DNA from: Streptomyces olivoverticillatus
GTDB taxonomy: Bacteria; Actinomycetota; Actinomycetes; Streptomycetales; Streptomycetaceae
Reading direction: 5' to 3'
Assembly: GCF_014203555.1 (NCBI RefSeq)
Contig: NZ_JACHJH010000002.1
Span: 92,692-156,691 of the forward strand
Length of the DNA stretch: 64,000 nucleotides
The notes under the pieces were generated by a model. It did not search any database and was not told where the DNA came from. It saw nothing but the letters and a program-made list of their open reading frames with translations. Of this stretch, positions 19,911-28,820 are shown piece by piece (the stretch's first letter is position 1; the number at the start of each line of letters is the position of its first letter). A program made the position numbers and the translations under genes.

Positions 19911-20544
19911 CTACCGGCAGCCTCGTCGGCCCCTGCACCAGGTATCCGTAACGGCATGGCAGTTAGGGCAGAGCAGCCGCAGGTTCTCGCGTTGGTCGTC
20001 ACGCCGGTCTCCGTCGATGTGATCGACCTCGAGCGGCAGGGGCGGCCCTGCCACATGGGCTCGATGCCGCAGAGCGCGCAGCGCTCGACGACGCCGAGTT
20101 GCAGCATCGCTGCCTTGAGCCGACAGTTCTGCTCACGTCGGGCCTTGGGAGAGGTCTGCTCCGTGAGGAGCTCCCGCGGTGTGCGCTTGCGCTGCTTACC
20201 CGCCGCAGCCGGGGCGACGAAATGCGACGTGCCGATGCCGAGTGCCCGGACCCGGCGGCTGATGTGGGTGTGGTGCCCCCCACTACTTCGAGGCCCAAGT
20301 GCCGCAGCACCTCGCACATGTTCGACGATGCCGTCACCGCAGTCTCGAGGATCTCCTTGGTCCAGCGAGCGCCCTCGCGCTCGAAGCGAGACGTATCGAC
20401 GCGCAGCTTCTTCATCCGCTCACGGATGTACCGCCGGGACGGACTCTTCGGATCGACTCCGAGTTTGCCCAGTGCCTCGGAGAGCGTCCGTGACGATCGC
20501 GCCGCGTCGGTGAGGCGCTCCCTGGTGTACGGACTGACCGGCAT
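19911..20544 (-). pseudogene. HNH endonuclease with two single-base frameshifts
   Basis: Read in three successive frames this gives one protein of about 211 residues: an N-terminal helical DNA-binding region (YTRERLTDAARSSRTLSEAL ...), a middle part with the CALCGIEP motif, and an HNH end LEVDHIDGD ... ENLRLLCPNCH. The frame shifts by one base in the six-C run at 20276-20281 and again in the four-G run at 20039-20042; restoring one base to each run gives an uninterrupted gene. The start, ATG at 20544, has a good GGGAGGGG site. It is either a young pseudogene or the result of homopolymer sequencing errors. The role of intact homologues is unknown to me. Confidence 0.7.
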
Positions 20545-20803
20545 GTTTTCCCCTCCCACCCCCGGCACCGACGGGGGCAAGGCACGGCTGAGCAGTCGTG
20601 CCCCGTCCCCTGACAGTGACCTCGTATGGAGCAACGAGCGCACGTCCGATCGGTTGCGCCACGCCAGTGCGACCGGGGGTTCCGGGGAGCGGGGCGGAAA
20701 GCTGGTAGAGGGCGGAGGGAACGTCGGGGCGGAATTATCCGTCCCTCACTTCGGGGAGCCATACGCCCTTGGTGCCGCCGCCCGTGAGCGAGGAAGAGAG
20801 CCG

Positions 20804-21331
20804 ATGACAGACCGCGCCGAGCCGCTTCGCCGGGCCAGGATGCGCACTGTTGTGGCGATCTTCGCGGGGGTTGCCGTGCTGGTGGTCGCCGGGGTGTGGC
20901 TGGGGCGGGCCGCCGACCGGGCGAGCGTCGTGGACGAGGCACCCAAGACGGCCGCGGCGCAGAAAGCCCGCACCGGGCAGGCGGCCCAGGACTCGGTGGA
21001 CGAATCGGTGTCCCGGGAGCTGCCGGGCGTGCGCGACTGCGGAGTGGGCGAGCCGGTGCTGGAGCCGACGATCATCAATCTCGACTGTGCCAACTCCGGC
21101 CGCGTGGCCAGCGGTATCCAGTGGGACGACTACGCGGCGGACGGTGCGGCAGGCAGCGGTGTGGTCCAGGTGGGCGGCGCGAACGGCGCCGCGCAGAAGT
21201 CGTTCCCGGTGCGGCTGAAGCTGTTCGGGGCCAAGAACGTGGACGGGCTGATGGCATTCACGGCGCTGGAGGTCACGTACACCGGTGCCACGCCCACCGG
21301 CCGGTCGACGGAGATGTACTCGATCGCGTGA
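20804..21331 (+). CDS. Membrane-anchored extracytoplasmic protein coupled to a histidine kinase
   Basis: A 175-residue protein with one N-terminal membrane segment (about residues 17-35) and an extracytoplasmic domain with two Cys (near residues 69 and 88) that could form a disulfide. I recognise no enzymatic motif. The TGA overlaps the ATG of the histidine kinase (TGATG at 21329-21333), so the two proteins are probably made together; this one may sense or present the kinase signal. That role is inference from position. Confidence 0.7.
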   Translation: MTDRAEPLRRARMRTVVAIFAGVAVLVVAGVWLGRAADRASVVDEAPKTAAAQKARTGQAAQDSVDESVSRELPGVRDCGVGEPVLEPTIINLDCANSGRVASGIQWDDYAADGAAGSGVVQVGGANGAAQKSFPVRLKLFGAKNVDGLMAFTALEVTYTGATPTGRSTEMYSIA

Positions 21332-22614
21332 TGGGTATTCGTGGCCGGATCGCGATCGCGATCTCTTTTGTCACCGCGTTGGCGGTCGTGGTCCTCGGCG
21401 TGGCGGTGCACCACATCTCGGGGCTGGAGCGGGACCGGCAGGCCCGTGCGAACCAGGACGGGCTGCTGAGTTCGGCGCTGCAGGTGTACCAGCGGGACGG
21501 GACGCTGGCGCTGGGCGCGCAGTTGGACGATGCGGCGCTGCCGTTCCCGCTGTCGCAGGCGGTGGCGAAGGGGCAGTCGGGCACGTACCTCAGCGGCGGG
21601 GACGATCCGCGGGTGTGGGCGGCGACGCCGGTGGGGGACGACAAGGTGTTGTCGATCTCCGCCTCGTTCCCGGCCGCCGATCCGCTGCAGACCGCGCTGG
21701 ACCGGGCGTTGGTGGTGGCCGGCGCCGCGACGGTCGCGTTGATGGCGGTGGTGGCGTGGTTCGTGGCGCAGAGCCTGTCGCGCCGGCTGCGGCTGAGTGC
21801 GGCGGCGGCGCGGCGGATCGCGGCGGGTGAGCCACAGGGTGCGGACGCGCTGCAGACCGAGGGCCGGGACGAGGTCGCGGAGCTGGGCCGGTCGGTGCAT
21901 CACATGGCGACGTCGCTGGCGGCGAAGGTGGCCACGGAGCGGCAGTTCACGGCGGACGTGGCGCATGAGCTGCGGACGCCGGTGGCGGGCCTGGTGGCGT
22001 CGGCCGAGTTGCTGCCGCACCCGCGCGCGGTGGAGATGGTGCGTGAGCGGGCGCAGACGATGCGGGCGCTGGTGGAGGACCTGCTGGAGGTGTCCCGGCT
22101 GGACGCCGGGGTGGAGAGCGCCCACTTGGACGAGGTGGAGCTGCCGTCGCTGGTGCACGGGATCGTGAAGCGGGCGCGGGGCCAGCGGGGTGTGGACGAC
22201 GTCGCGGTCGAGGTGGTCGGCGAGGGCCGGATCGTGGCGACGGACGCCCGCCGGGTGGAGCGGATCCTGGTGAACATTCTGGCCAACGCGGCGAAGCACG
22301 GGCGGCCGCCGATCGAGATCACGGTGGAGGGGACCCGGATCGTGGTGCGCGACCACGGCGACGGTTTCCCCCCGGGGCTGGTGGACCAGGGGCCGCGCCG
22401 GTTCCGTACGGCCGCGCCGGAGCGGGGGACGGGCCATGGCCTGGGCCTGACGATCGCGGTGGGGCAGGCGGCGGTGCTGGGGGCGCGGCTGGAGTTCGGG
22501 GAGGCGGAGGGCGGCGGGGCCACGGCCGTCCTCGACCTGCCGGAGGCCGAGGACGTGCCGGAGGAGGAGCGTCCGGTGTGCCGGGGGGCGGCTGTTACAG
22601 CCCCAGGTCCTTGA
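21331..22614 (+). CDS. Orphan sensor histidine kinase
   Basis: A 427-residue membrane kinase. A membrane segment at about 6-28, an extracytoplasmic loop to about 125, and a second segment near 128-148 are followed by HAMP-like sequence. The H-box FTADVAHELRTPVAG carries the phosphorylated His; the N-box is LVNILANAAKHG, and the G-boxes are RDHGDGFPP and GTGHGLGL, so the kinase core is complete. No response regulator is near, so it must signal to a regulator encoded elsewhere. It overlaps the convergent bcp by 20 bases. GTG at 21328 is an alternative start. Confidence 0.88.
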   Translation: MGIRGRIAIAISFVTALAVVVLGVAVHHISGLERDRQARANQDGLLSSALQVYQRDGTLALGAQLDDAALPFPLSQAVAKGQSGTYLSGGDDPRVWAATPVGDDKVLSISASFPAADPLQTALDRALVVAGAATVALMAVVAWFVAQSLSRRLRLSAAAARRIAAGEPQGADALQTEGRDEVAELGRSVHHMATSLAAKVATERQFTADVAHELRTPVAGLVASAELLPHPRAVEMVRERAQTMRALVEDLLEVSRLDAGVESAHLDEVELPSLVHGIVKRARGQRGVDDVAVEVVGEGRIVATDARRVERILVNILANAAKHGRPPIEITVEGTRIVVRDHGDGFPPGLVDQGPRRFRTAAPERGTGHGLGLTIAVGQAAVLGARLEFGEAEGGGATAVLDLPEAEDVPEEERPVCRGAAVTAPGP

Positions 22615-23062
22615 TGATCTTCGCGACGTGGCCGGTGGCCTTGACGTTGTAGAGGGCGCGCTCGACCTTGCCCTCCTCGTCGACGATCACGGTGGAGCGG
22701 ATGACGCCGGTGACGGTCTTGCCGTAGAGCTTCTTCTCGCCGAAGGCGCCGTAGGACTCGAGGACCTGCTTGTCGGGGTCGCCGAGGAGGGTGACCTTCA
22801 GGGCTTCCTGCTCGCGGAACTTGGCGAGCTTCTCGGGCTTGTCGGGGGAGATGCCGATGACCTCGTAGCCGTGTCCGGCGAGGAAGGCGAGGTTGTCGGT
22901 GAAGTCGCAGGCCTGCTTGGTGCAGCCGGGGGTGAGGGCGGCCGGGTAGAAGTAGACGATGACCTTGCGGCCCTTGTGGTCGGCGAGGGAGACCTGCTTG
23001 CCGTCCGCATCGGGCAGGGTGAAGGCGGGTGCGGTGTCGCCGGGCTGCAGTCGCTCGCTCAT
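22595..23062 (-). CDS. bcp: Thiol peroxidase Bcp (peroxiredoxin Q type)
   Basis: A 155-residue peroxiredoxin that reduces hydrogen and organic peroxides with thioredoxin. LTPGCTKQACDF contains the peroxidatic Cys and, five residues on, the resolving Cys typical of PrxQ/Bcp. FTLPDADGKQVSLADHKGRK is the family N-terminus. It is convergent with the histidine kinase gene and divergent from a DUF3618 gene. Confidence 0.93.
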   Translation of the reverse strand: MSERLQPGDTAPAFTLPDADGKQVSLADHKGRKVIVYFYPAALTPGCTKQACDFTDNLAFLAGHGYEVIGISPDKPEKLAKFREQEALKVTLLGDPDKQVLESYGAFGEKKLYGKTVTGVIRSTVIVDEEGKVERALYNVKATGHVAKIIKDLGL

Positions 23063-23224
23063 GGCTCTCCTCGGTCTTCGGGGGTTTTCCCGCCGGGTGG
23101 GCGGTTACGTCCCGAGGGTAGCCAGCCCGTCGATCGGGGGTGCCGCGGGGCGGGGAGCCGGGGGGACTGACAGACTGTAGTCATCACTCTTCATCACTCT
23201 TATCGACGAGACGGAGGCAGCGCG

Positions 23225-23542
23225 GTGGCGGAAGCCAGGACCCCTGCGCAGATCGAGGCGGACATCGCCCGACGGCGGCAGGAGCTCGCCGTGACGCTCG
23301 ACGAGATCGGGGTGCGGATGCACCCGGCGACGATCATCGGGGACGCCAAGGCGAAGGTGGCCTCGAAGGTGGACCAGACCGCGGGGCGTGCGTACGTGGC
23401 GGCGAACCGGGTCGTCTCCGAGGTGCGGTCGCGTTTTGTGGACGAGGTCGGTGCGCCGCGGCTGGAGCGCATTGTTCCCGTGGCGATGCTGGCGGTGGGT
23501 GTGGTCGGGCTGATCACGGTGTCGCGGCGCCGCAAGCGGTAG
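23225..23542 (+). CDS. DUF3618 family protein
   Basis: A 105-residue protein of the actinobacterial DUF3618 type: an N-terminal amphipathic part opening TPAQIEADIARRRQELAVTL, then a single C-terminal membrane segment (about residues 83-97) and a basic tail. The GTG follows GGAGG. Function unknown; it is probably a tail-anchored membrane protein. Confidence 0.8.
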   Translation: MAEARTPAQIEADIARRRQELAVTLDEIGVRMHPATIIGDAKAKVASKVDQTAGRAYVAANRVVSEVRSRFVDEVGAPRLERIVPVAMLAVGVVGLITVSRRRKR

Positions 23543-23617
23543 CCGTTGTTGACGGATCCGTGTGCGGATCGGGGCCCTGTGGCGCCGCTGCCGTGCGCGG
23601 ACGGGTACGGTCGTGGC

Positions 23618-23959
23618 GTGAGTACGAACACCACGCACGACAAGCTGCCCATCCGGATGCTCCACGACCGTGTGCTGGTCCGGACCGATATCCCCGAGGG
23701 TGAGCGCCGGTCCACCGGTGGCATCGTCATTCCGGCGACCGCGGCGGTGGGCCGCCGTCTCGCCTGGGCCGAGGTGGTGGCGGTCGGGCAGAGCGTGCGC
23801 ACGGTGGAGCCGGGCGACCGGGTGCTGTACGACCCGGAGGACCGCGCCGAGGTGGAGGTGCGCGGCGTCGCTTACGTGCTGATGCGCGAGCGGGATCTGC
23901 ACGCCGTGGCGGCGGAGCGGCTGGAGGGGTCGGAGGACTCCACGGGGCTCTATCTCTGA
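23618..23959 (+). CDS. GroES-like co-chaperone domain protein
   Basis: A 113-residue protein with a Cpn10-like beta-barrel: RMLHDRVLVRTD at the start, GGIVIPATA as the mobile-loop exit, and EVVAVGQSVRTVEPGDRVLYD. It is not the classical groES, since no groEL is adjacent and the mobile loop differs. The GTG at 23618 was chosen to match the length of Cpn10 proteins. It may be a specialised co-chaperonin; partner unknown. Confidence 0.8.
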   Translation: MSTNTTHDKLPIRMLHDRVLVRTDIPEGERRSTGGIVIPATAAVGRRLAWAEVVAVGQSVRTVEPGDRVLYDPEDRAEVEVRGVAYVLMRERDLHAVAAERLEGSEDSTGLYL

Positions 23960-23986
23960 TTCGCCCCTTTTGATACGGTCGTCATC

Positions 23987-24028
23987 ACCCGACGAGACGC
24001 GCCGTACCGGGTCAGGACAAGACGACGC
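23987..24028 (+). promoter_or_regulatory. Guanidine-III riboswitch (ykkC-III)
   Basis: The sequence contains the conserved ACGAG, CGCCGTAC and GGTCAGGACAAGAC blocks of the guanidine-III class. P1 forms between ACCCG (23987-23991) and CGGGT (24008-24012). The pseudoknot pairs GCGCCGT with ACGACGC, with one A-C mismatch relative to the known consensus. It lies 33 bp ahead of an SMR exporter and 20 nt before its AGGAGG site, so guanidinium binding could expose that site and switch on export. Confidence 0.9.
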
Positions 24029-24060
24029 ACCCCTGATGTTCTCTTCCAGGAGGTGCCGTC

Positions 24061-24381
24061 ATGGCATGGGTGCTGCTCGCCGCCGCCGGTCTGCTCGAAG
24101 TCGGCTGGTCCGTCGGCATGAAGTTCACCGAGGGTTTCACGCGGCTGTGGCCGAGCGTGTTCACGGTGGCGGGGATCGTGGCCAGCATGCTGCTGCTGGC
24201 GCAGGCCGCGCGGACGCTGCCGATCGGTACGGCGTACGGCGTGTGGGTCGGTATCGGTGCGGCGGGTGCGGCGGTGCTCGGCATGACGGTGCTGGGTGAG
24301 CCGGCGACCGCCGCCCGCGTCTTCTTCATCTGTCTGCTGCTGGTGGCCGTGGTGGGTCTGAAGGCCACCAGCGGTCACTGA
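24061..24381 (+). CDS. sugE: SMR-family guanidinium exporter (Gdx/SugE type)
   Basis: A 106-residue protein with four membrane segments. Glu13 (in LLEVGWSVGMKF) is the proton/substrate carboxylate of SMR transporters, and the LPIGTAYGVWVGIGAAGAA segment fits the Gdx (SugE) subgroup rather than the EmrE drug exporters. A guanidine-III riboswitch directly upstream makes guanidinium the expected substrate. The ATG has an AGGAGG site 8 nt away. A MITE-like repeat starts 8 bp after the stop. Confidence 0.9.
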   Translation: MAWVLLAAAGLLEVGWSVGMKFTEGFTRLWPSVFTVAGIVASMLLLAQAARTLPIGTAYGVWVGIGAAGAAVLGMTVLGEPATAARVFFICLLLVAVVGLKATSGH

Positions 24382-24389
24382 GTCCGGCG

Positions 24390-24555
24390 CTAGGGCGTGT
24401 CCGATGGGTCAGCACAGGCCCCGCGACGCCTGGCACGGCACCTCGCCGCGTTGTCGCATAACCCGAGTACGCCCAGTACGCGGGTCATGCTCCGCCTTGC
24501 GATGCACCGCGCCAGACGCCGCGGGGCCCGCACTGACCCATCGGACACGCCCTAG
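24390..24555. mobile_element. MITE-like repeat, copy 1 (166 bp)
   Basis: A non-coding element bounded by CTAG on both sides. Inside it are perfect terminal inverted repeats beginning ggcgtgtccgatgggtcag, so a CTAG target-site duplication is likely, as for some IS5-type elements. An internal inverted repeat (one mismatch here) surrounds agtacgcccagtacg. The right-hand CTAG supplies the TAG stop codon of the PBP gene (24552-24554). A second copy is at 40276-40493. No transposase is encoded in the window. Confidence 0.85.
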
Positions 24556-26858
24556 TAGTCGTATCCGAGGATGTCGCCGCGGCCGAGCGGGCCGTGACCC
24601 TCCTTGCCTTCGCCGGGCGGCCCGAAGGTCGGCGGCCCCGGCGGGGTCGGGAAGCCCGGACCGCCCGGGACCGTCGGGGGCGCCGGGAAGGTCGGCGGTC
24701 CCGGCGGGCCGGTGGGCACGGAGGGGATGGAGGGCGGGGCCGAGGACGAGGGCGGGGCGCTGCTCGACGGGGCCTCGGAGGGTGCGGGGGGCTCCAGGGT
24801 CGGGGTGCCCGCGCCGCTCTCCAGCTGGAGGTCGAAGTCCTTGGCCTCGGTGCCCTGCAGTGCGTCGGAGGTGTACGCGGCCCAGATCTGGGCGGGGAAT
24901 CCGCCGCCGTTGATGCGGGGCAGACCCGCGGCTCCGTAGAGCGGCTTCTGGTCGCCGGTGTCGGAGTCCTGGCCCATGACGGCGACGACGGTGGCGAGGT
25001 CCGGGGTGTAGCCGGCGAACCAGGCGGCCTTGTCCTCCTCGGCGGTGCCCGTCTTGCCCGCCGCGGGCCGGCCGGCCGCCTGGGCGGGCCGGCCGGTGCC
25101 GCTCTCCACGACGCTCTGCAGGATGGAGGTGGTGGTGTCGGCGGACTCGCGCGAGACGACCTGCTTGGTGTCCTTGGTGTCCGGCAGTGGTACGTCCTCG
25201 GCGGCCTTGGAGACCTTGTCGACCAGGGTGTACGGGCCGTGCCTGCCGTGGTTGGCGAGGGTGGCGTAGGCCTGGGCCATGTCGAGGACGCTGGCGGTGG
25301 CCACGCCGAGGGCGATGGAGGGGGTCGCGGTGAGGTCGGGGGTCTTGGCGGGGACGCCGAGGGCAACGGCGGTGTCCTTGACCTTGCCGGGGCCGACGTC
25401 CTGGGCCATCTGTGCGTAGACGGCGTTGACGGAGAGGTCGGTGGCCTTGGTGACGGTGATCTGGCCGTAGGACTTGTCGTCCTCGTTGGACGGGTTGTAG
25501 CCGACGGGGCCGTTCGGGCCCTGGACCTGGCGCTGGTTGGTGCCGTCGTAGAGGGTGTTGGGCGTGATTTTGACGCCCTGCTGGGTGGTGGCGTCGTTGT
25601 CGACGGCCGAGGTGAAGACGAACGGCTTGAAGGTGGAGCCCACTTGATAATCGCGCCGGGTGGCGTTGTTGACGTACTGCTTGGTGTAGTCGATGCCGCC
25701 GTAGAGGGCGACGACCTTGCCGGACTTGGGGTCGACGGAGGCTCCGCCGGCGCGGACGTAGCGGTCGACCTTGTTGTCGTCGCTGAGCTGGCTCATCAGC
25801 TGGTCGCGGACGGCGGAGACGAAGGCGTCCTGCTTCTTCCTGTCGATCGTGGTGGTGATGCGGTAGCCGCCGGCGGCCAGCATCGTCTCGTCGACGATCT
25901 TGTTGCCGGTGAGGTAGTCCTTGACCGCTTCGACCAGATAGCCGCGCTGTCCGGACATGCTCAGGCGCGGCTTGGCCTTGCCGGGTGCGGGGAACTTCAT
26001 GGCGGCGCGGTCGGGCTGGGCGAGCCAGTTCTTCTTCACCATGCCGTCGAGGACGTAGTTCCAGCGGGCCAGGGCGCGCGGCTTGTTCTCGGGGTGCGCG
26101 CCCACGTCGTAGGCGCTGGGGGCGTTGAGGAGGGTGGCCAGGTAGGCGCCTTCGGCGGTGCTGAGCTTGTCGGAGTCCTTGTTGTAGTAGGCCTGGGCGG
26201 CGGCCTGGATGCCGTAGGCGTTGCGGCCGAAGTAGCTGGTGTTGAGGTAGCCCTCGAGGATTTCGTTCTTGCTTGATTCGCGGTCGAGTTTGATCGCGAT
26301 GAAGAACTCCTTCACCTTGCGGCTGATGGTCTGTTCCTGGCCGAGGTAGTAGTTCTTGACGTACTGCTGGGTGATGGTGGAGCCGGACTGCTTGCCCTTG
26401 CCGGTGACGGTGTTCCAGGCGGCGCGGAGCATCGCCTCGGGGTTGACGGCCGATTCGGAGTAGAAGTCGCGGTCCTCGGCGGCCAGGACGGCGTGCTGGA
26501 CGTCCTTGGGGACCTTGCTCAGCGGCACGCTCTCGCGGTTGACCTCGCCGTCGCGGGCGAGCTGGCTGCCGTCGGAGTAGAGGAAGACGTTGCTTTCGGC
26601 GACGGCGGCCTTGTTGGCCGCGGGGATGTCTACCAGCATGTAGCCGGCGATCAGGCCGCCCGCAATGAGTAGGAAGATCAGCAGAAGGCCCCCGAGCACC
26701 ATCCGCCAGGTGGGCAGGGCGCGGCGCCAGCCGGTCCGTTTGCGCCGGCCGGGGGCGGCGGCCCGGCCGGGCGCGGCGGCGGTGCCCCTGGGCGTCCAGC
26801 CCTGCGGCGGCGCGGCACCCTCGCCACTGGGACGTCGGTGTGACTGCTCGTCGCTCAT
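24552..26858 (-). CDS. Class A penicillin-binding protein (transglycosylase/transpeptidase)
   Basis: A 768-residue bifunctional cell-wall synthase. A cytoplasmic N-terminus is followed by a membrane segment at about 52-75. The GT51 domain has AAEDRDFYSE (catalytic Glu) and GSTITQQYVKNYYL. The transpeptidase has the SxxK motif in GSTFKPF, SVN in LSVNAVYAQ, and KTGT in GKTGTAEEDKAAW. The C-terminal 80 residues are a Pro/Ser/Gly-rich tail, as in other actinobacterial PBPs. Its TAG stop lies within the terminal CTAG of the adjoining MITE, so insertion there left the protein intact. Confidence 0.93.
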   Translation of the reverse strand: MSDEQSHRRPSGEGAAPPQGWTPRGTAAAPGRAAAPGRRKRTGWRRALPTWRMVLGGLLLIFLLIAGGLIAGYMLVDIPAANKAAVAESNVFLYSDGSQLARDGEVNRESVPLSKVPKDVQHAVLAAEDRDFYSESAVNPEAMLRAAWNTVTGKGKQSGSTITQQYVKNYYLGQEQTISRKVKEFFIAIKLDRESSKNEILEGYLNTSYFGRNAYGIQAAAQAYYNKDSDKLSTAEGAYLATLLNAPSAYDVGAHPENKPRALARWNYVLDGMVKKNWLAQPDRAAMKFPAPGKAKPRLSMSGQRGYLVEAVKDYLTGNKIVDETMLAAGGYRITTTIDRKKQDAFVSAVRDQLMSQLSDDNKVDRYVRAGGASVDPKSGKVVALYGGIDYTKQYVNNATRRDYQVGSTFKPFVFTSAVDNDATTQQGVKITPNTLYDGTNQRQVQGPNGPVGYNPSNEDDKSYGQITVTKATDLSVNAVYAQMAQDVGPGKVKDTAVALGVPAKTPDLTATPSIALGVATASVLDMAQAYATLANHGRHGPYTLVDKVSKAAEDVPLPDTKDTKQVVSRESADTTTSILQSVVESGTGRPAQAAGRPAAGKTGTAEEDKAAWFAGYTPDLATVVAVMGQDSDTGDQKPLYGAAGLPRINGGGFPAQIWAAYTSDALQGTEAKDFDLQLESGAGTPTLEPPAPSEAPSSSAPPSSSAPPSIPSVPTGPPGPPTFPAPPTVPGGPGFPTPPGPPTFGPPGEGKEGHGPLGRGDILGYDY

Positions 26859-27173
26859 GTCTCCTGGGACTCCTCGGCCGCCGCCGGGGTTGTGCGGCCG
26901 CGGCGAAGCGGTGTTGTGCCTTGTCGCATCCTGCGGTTTGGCTGACCGGTGCAGCCTGCCGATGACGGCTCTGTGCGGGCCGTCCGGGGCAGTTGATCAC
27001 TCCAAAGGGTGAAAATCCATGGTCGGTTGATGACGGTCGCGGCTAGGCTCCTGCATTTGCTCGGCTTCTCCCGCTGCGGGTCCGGCAGGCGGGCGCAGGG
27101 CGGGTGTCCGGTGCGGGTTCGGTGAGATTTCGTATGAGTTCGTACCGGTTCAACGAGGAGGGGGGTGTGCGGG
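26859..27173. other. Intergenic region between the PBP and ABC permease genes
   Basis: 315 bp between divergent genes; both promoters should lie here. A TAGGCT hexamer at 27044-27049 would fit a -10 box for the ABC operon, but I see no clear -35. No gene, repeat or strong hairpin is evident. Confidence 0.4.
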
Positions 27174-27974
27174 ATGCGGCTGTATGCGGCCGTCGCGGTG
27201 AGCGGTTTCCGGCGGTACGCGACGTACCGGGCCGCCACCGCGGCCGGGGTGTTCACCAATACGGTCTTCGGATTCATCGTCGCGTACACCTTCAAGGCGC
27301 TGTGGAGCGAACGGCCGCACCTGGGCGGCTACGACCAGGCGCAGGCGCTGACGTTCGTCTGGGTGAGCCAGTCGCTGCTGGCGGTCGGGGCCCTGATGGG
27401 CGGGGGTTTCCAGGAGGAGTTCCAGGAGCGCGTGCGCTCCGGCGACATCGCCGTGGACCTCTACCGCCCCGCGGACCTGCAGTTGTGGTGGCTGGCGAGC
27501 GATCTGGGCAGGGCGGCCTTCCAGTTGCTGGGGCGCGGGGTGGTGCCGCTGGCCGTGGGCGCGCTCGCCTTCGAACTGGCGCTGCCCGCCAGCCCCTTGA
27601 CCTGGCTGGCCTTCCTGCTCTCGGTCTTCCTGGGCACGGTCGTGGGGTTCGGGGTGCGCTATCTGGCGGGCCTGTGCGCCTTCTGGCTGCTCGACGGTAC
27701 GGGCGTCAACGTGCTCTGCGGGCTGCTGGGCGTCTTCCTCACGGGGATGCTGCTGCCGCTGAATGTGTTTCCCGGGGCGCTCGGCGAGATCGCACGGGCG
27801 CTGCCGTGGTCGGCGATGCTCCAGGTGCCCGTGGACGTCGTCCTCGGCAGGCACCACGGGGCGGGGCTGGTGCGGGCGCTGGGCTTCCAGGCGGCGTGGG
27901 CGGCGGTGCTGCTGCTCGCCGGGCGGGCGGTGCAGGCGGTGGCCGCCCGGAAGGTGGTGGTGCAAGGTGGCTGA
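27174..27974 (+). CDS. ABC-2 type exporter permease (first subunit)
   Basis: A 266-residue membrane protein with six predicted segments, resembling the DUF990-like ABC-2 permeases that occur in pairs with an ATPase. RSGDIAVDLYRPADLQLWWL is a conserved cytoplasmic stretch in this group. ATG 27174 or GTG 27165 could start it; GAGGAGGGG lies upstream of both. It overlaps the next permease gene by 8 bases, giving a three-gene operon with the ATPase. Substrate unknown. Confidence 0.85.
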   Translation: MRLYAAVAVSGFRRYATYRAATAAGVFTNTVFGFIVAYTFKALWSERPHLGGYDQAQALTFVWVSQSLLAVGALMGGGFQEEFQERVRSGDIAVDLYRPADLQLWWLASDLGRAAFQLLGRGVVPLAVGALAFELALPASPLTWLAFLLSVFLGTVVGFGVRYLAGLCAFWLLDGTGVNVLCGLLGVFLTGMLLPLNVFPGALGEIARALPWSAMLQVPVDVVLGRHHGAGLVRALGFQAAWAAVLLLAGRAVQAVAARKVVVQGG

Positions 27975-28803
27975 GCCACGCCCGCGGCGCCTGTCCGCCC
28001 CCTACGAAGGGGTGCGCGCCTACTGCCTCGTCGTCGGCATGTGGGTGCGCTCGACCATGGCCTACCGCACCTCGTTCGTGATGATGGCCCTCGGCAACTT
28101 CGTGGTGACGGCGCTCGACTTCGCCGCCATCCTGATCATGTTCTCGCACATCGACACGCTCGGCGGGTTCACCCTGGCCGAGGTCGCCTTCCTCTACGGG
28201 ACGACGAGCACCTCCTTCGGGCTGGCCGATCTCGTCCTGGGCAACATGGACCGGCTGGGCCGCCGGGTCCGCGACGGCACGCTGGACACGCTCCTGGTGC
28301 GGCCCGCGCCCGTCCTCGCCCAGGTCGCCGCCGACCGCTTCGCGCTGCGCAGGCTCGGCCGGATCAGCCAGGGGGCGCTGCTGCTGGTGTGGTCGCTGGT
28401 GCGGCTCGACATCGCGTGGACGCCGGTCAAGGTGCTGCTGGTGCCGGTGATGCTGGTCAGCGGGGCGCTGATCTTCGGGGCGGTGTTCGTGGCGGGCGCG
28501 GCCTTCCAGTTCCGGGCCAATGACGCCTCCGAGGTGCAGAACGCCTTCACCTACGGCGGCACGACGATGCTGCAGTACCCGCCGACGGTCTTCGCCACGG
28601 ACCTGGTGCGCGGCGTCACCTTCGTCATCCCGCTCGCCTTCGTCAACTGGCTTCCCGCGCTGCGCATCCTGGGCCGCGAGAACCCGCTGGGGCTGCCGGG
28701 CTGGGTGGACTTCGCCTCGCCGGCGGTGGCGCTGGCGTGCTGCGCGCTGGCGGGGCTGGCATGGCGGTCGGGGCTGCGGGGCTATCGCAGCACGGGAAGT
28801 TGA
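27967..28803 (+). CDS. ABC-2 type exporter permease (second subunit)
   Basis: A 278-residue membrane protein with six predicted segments, distantly similar to the gene before it and carrying the related RVRDGTLDTLLVRPAPVLAQ stretch. The GTG at 27967 overlaps the end of the first permease gene. With its partner it should form a heterodimeric channel for the downstream ATPase. The substrate cannot be inferred. Confidence 0.85.
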   Translation: MAEPRPRRLSAPYEGVRAYCLVVGMWVRSTMAYRTSFVMMALGNFVVTALDFAAILIMFSHIDTLGGFTLAEVAFLYGTTSTSFGLADLVLGNMDRLGRRVRDGTLDTLLVRPAPVLAQVAADRFALRRLGRISQGALLLVWSLVRLDIAWTPVKVLLVPVMLVSGALIFGAVFVAGAAFQFRANDASEVQNAFTYGGTTMLQYPPTVFATDLVRGVTFVIPLAFVNWLPALRILGRENPLGLPGWVDFASPAVALACCALAGLAWRSGLRGYRSTGS

Positions 28804-28820
28804 GGGGAGCGAAGGACGGC

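Noticed and set aside
23177..23207. Direct repeat of tcatcactct before the DUF3618 gene
   Set aside because: Two 10-bp units only, with no further copies; likely chance or slippage, with no sign of an operator.
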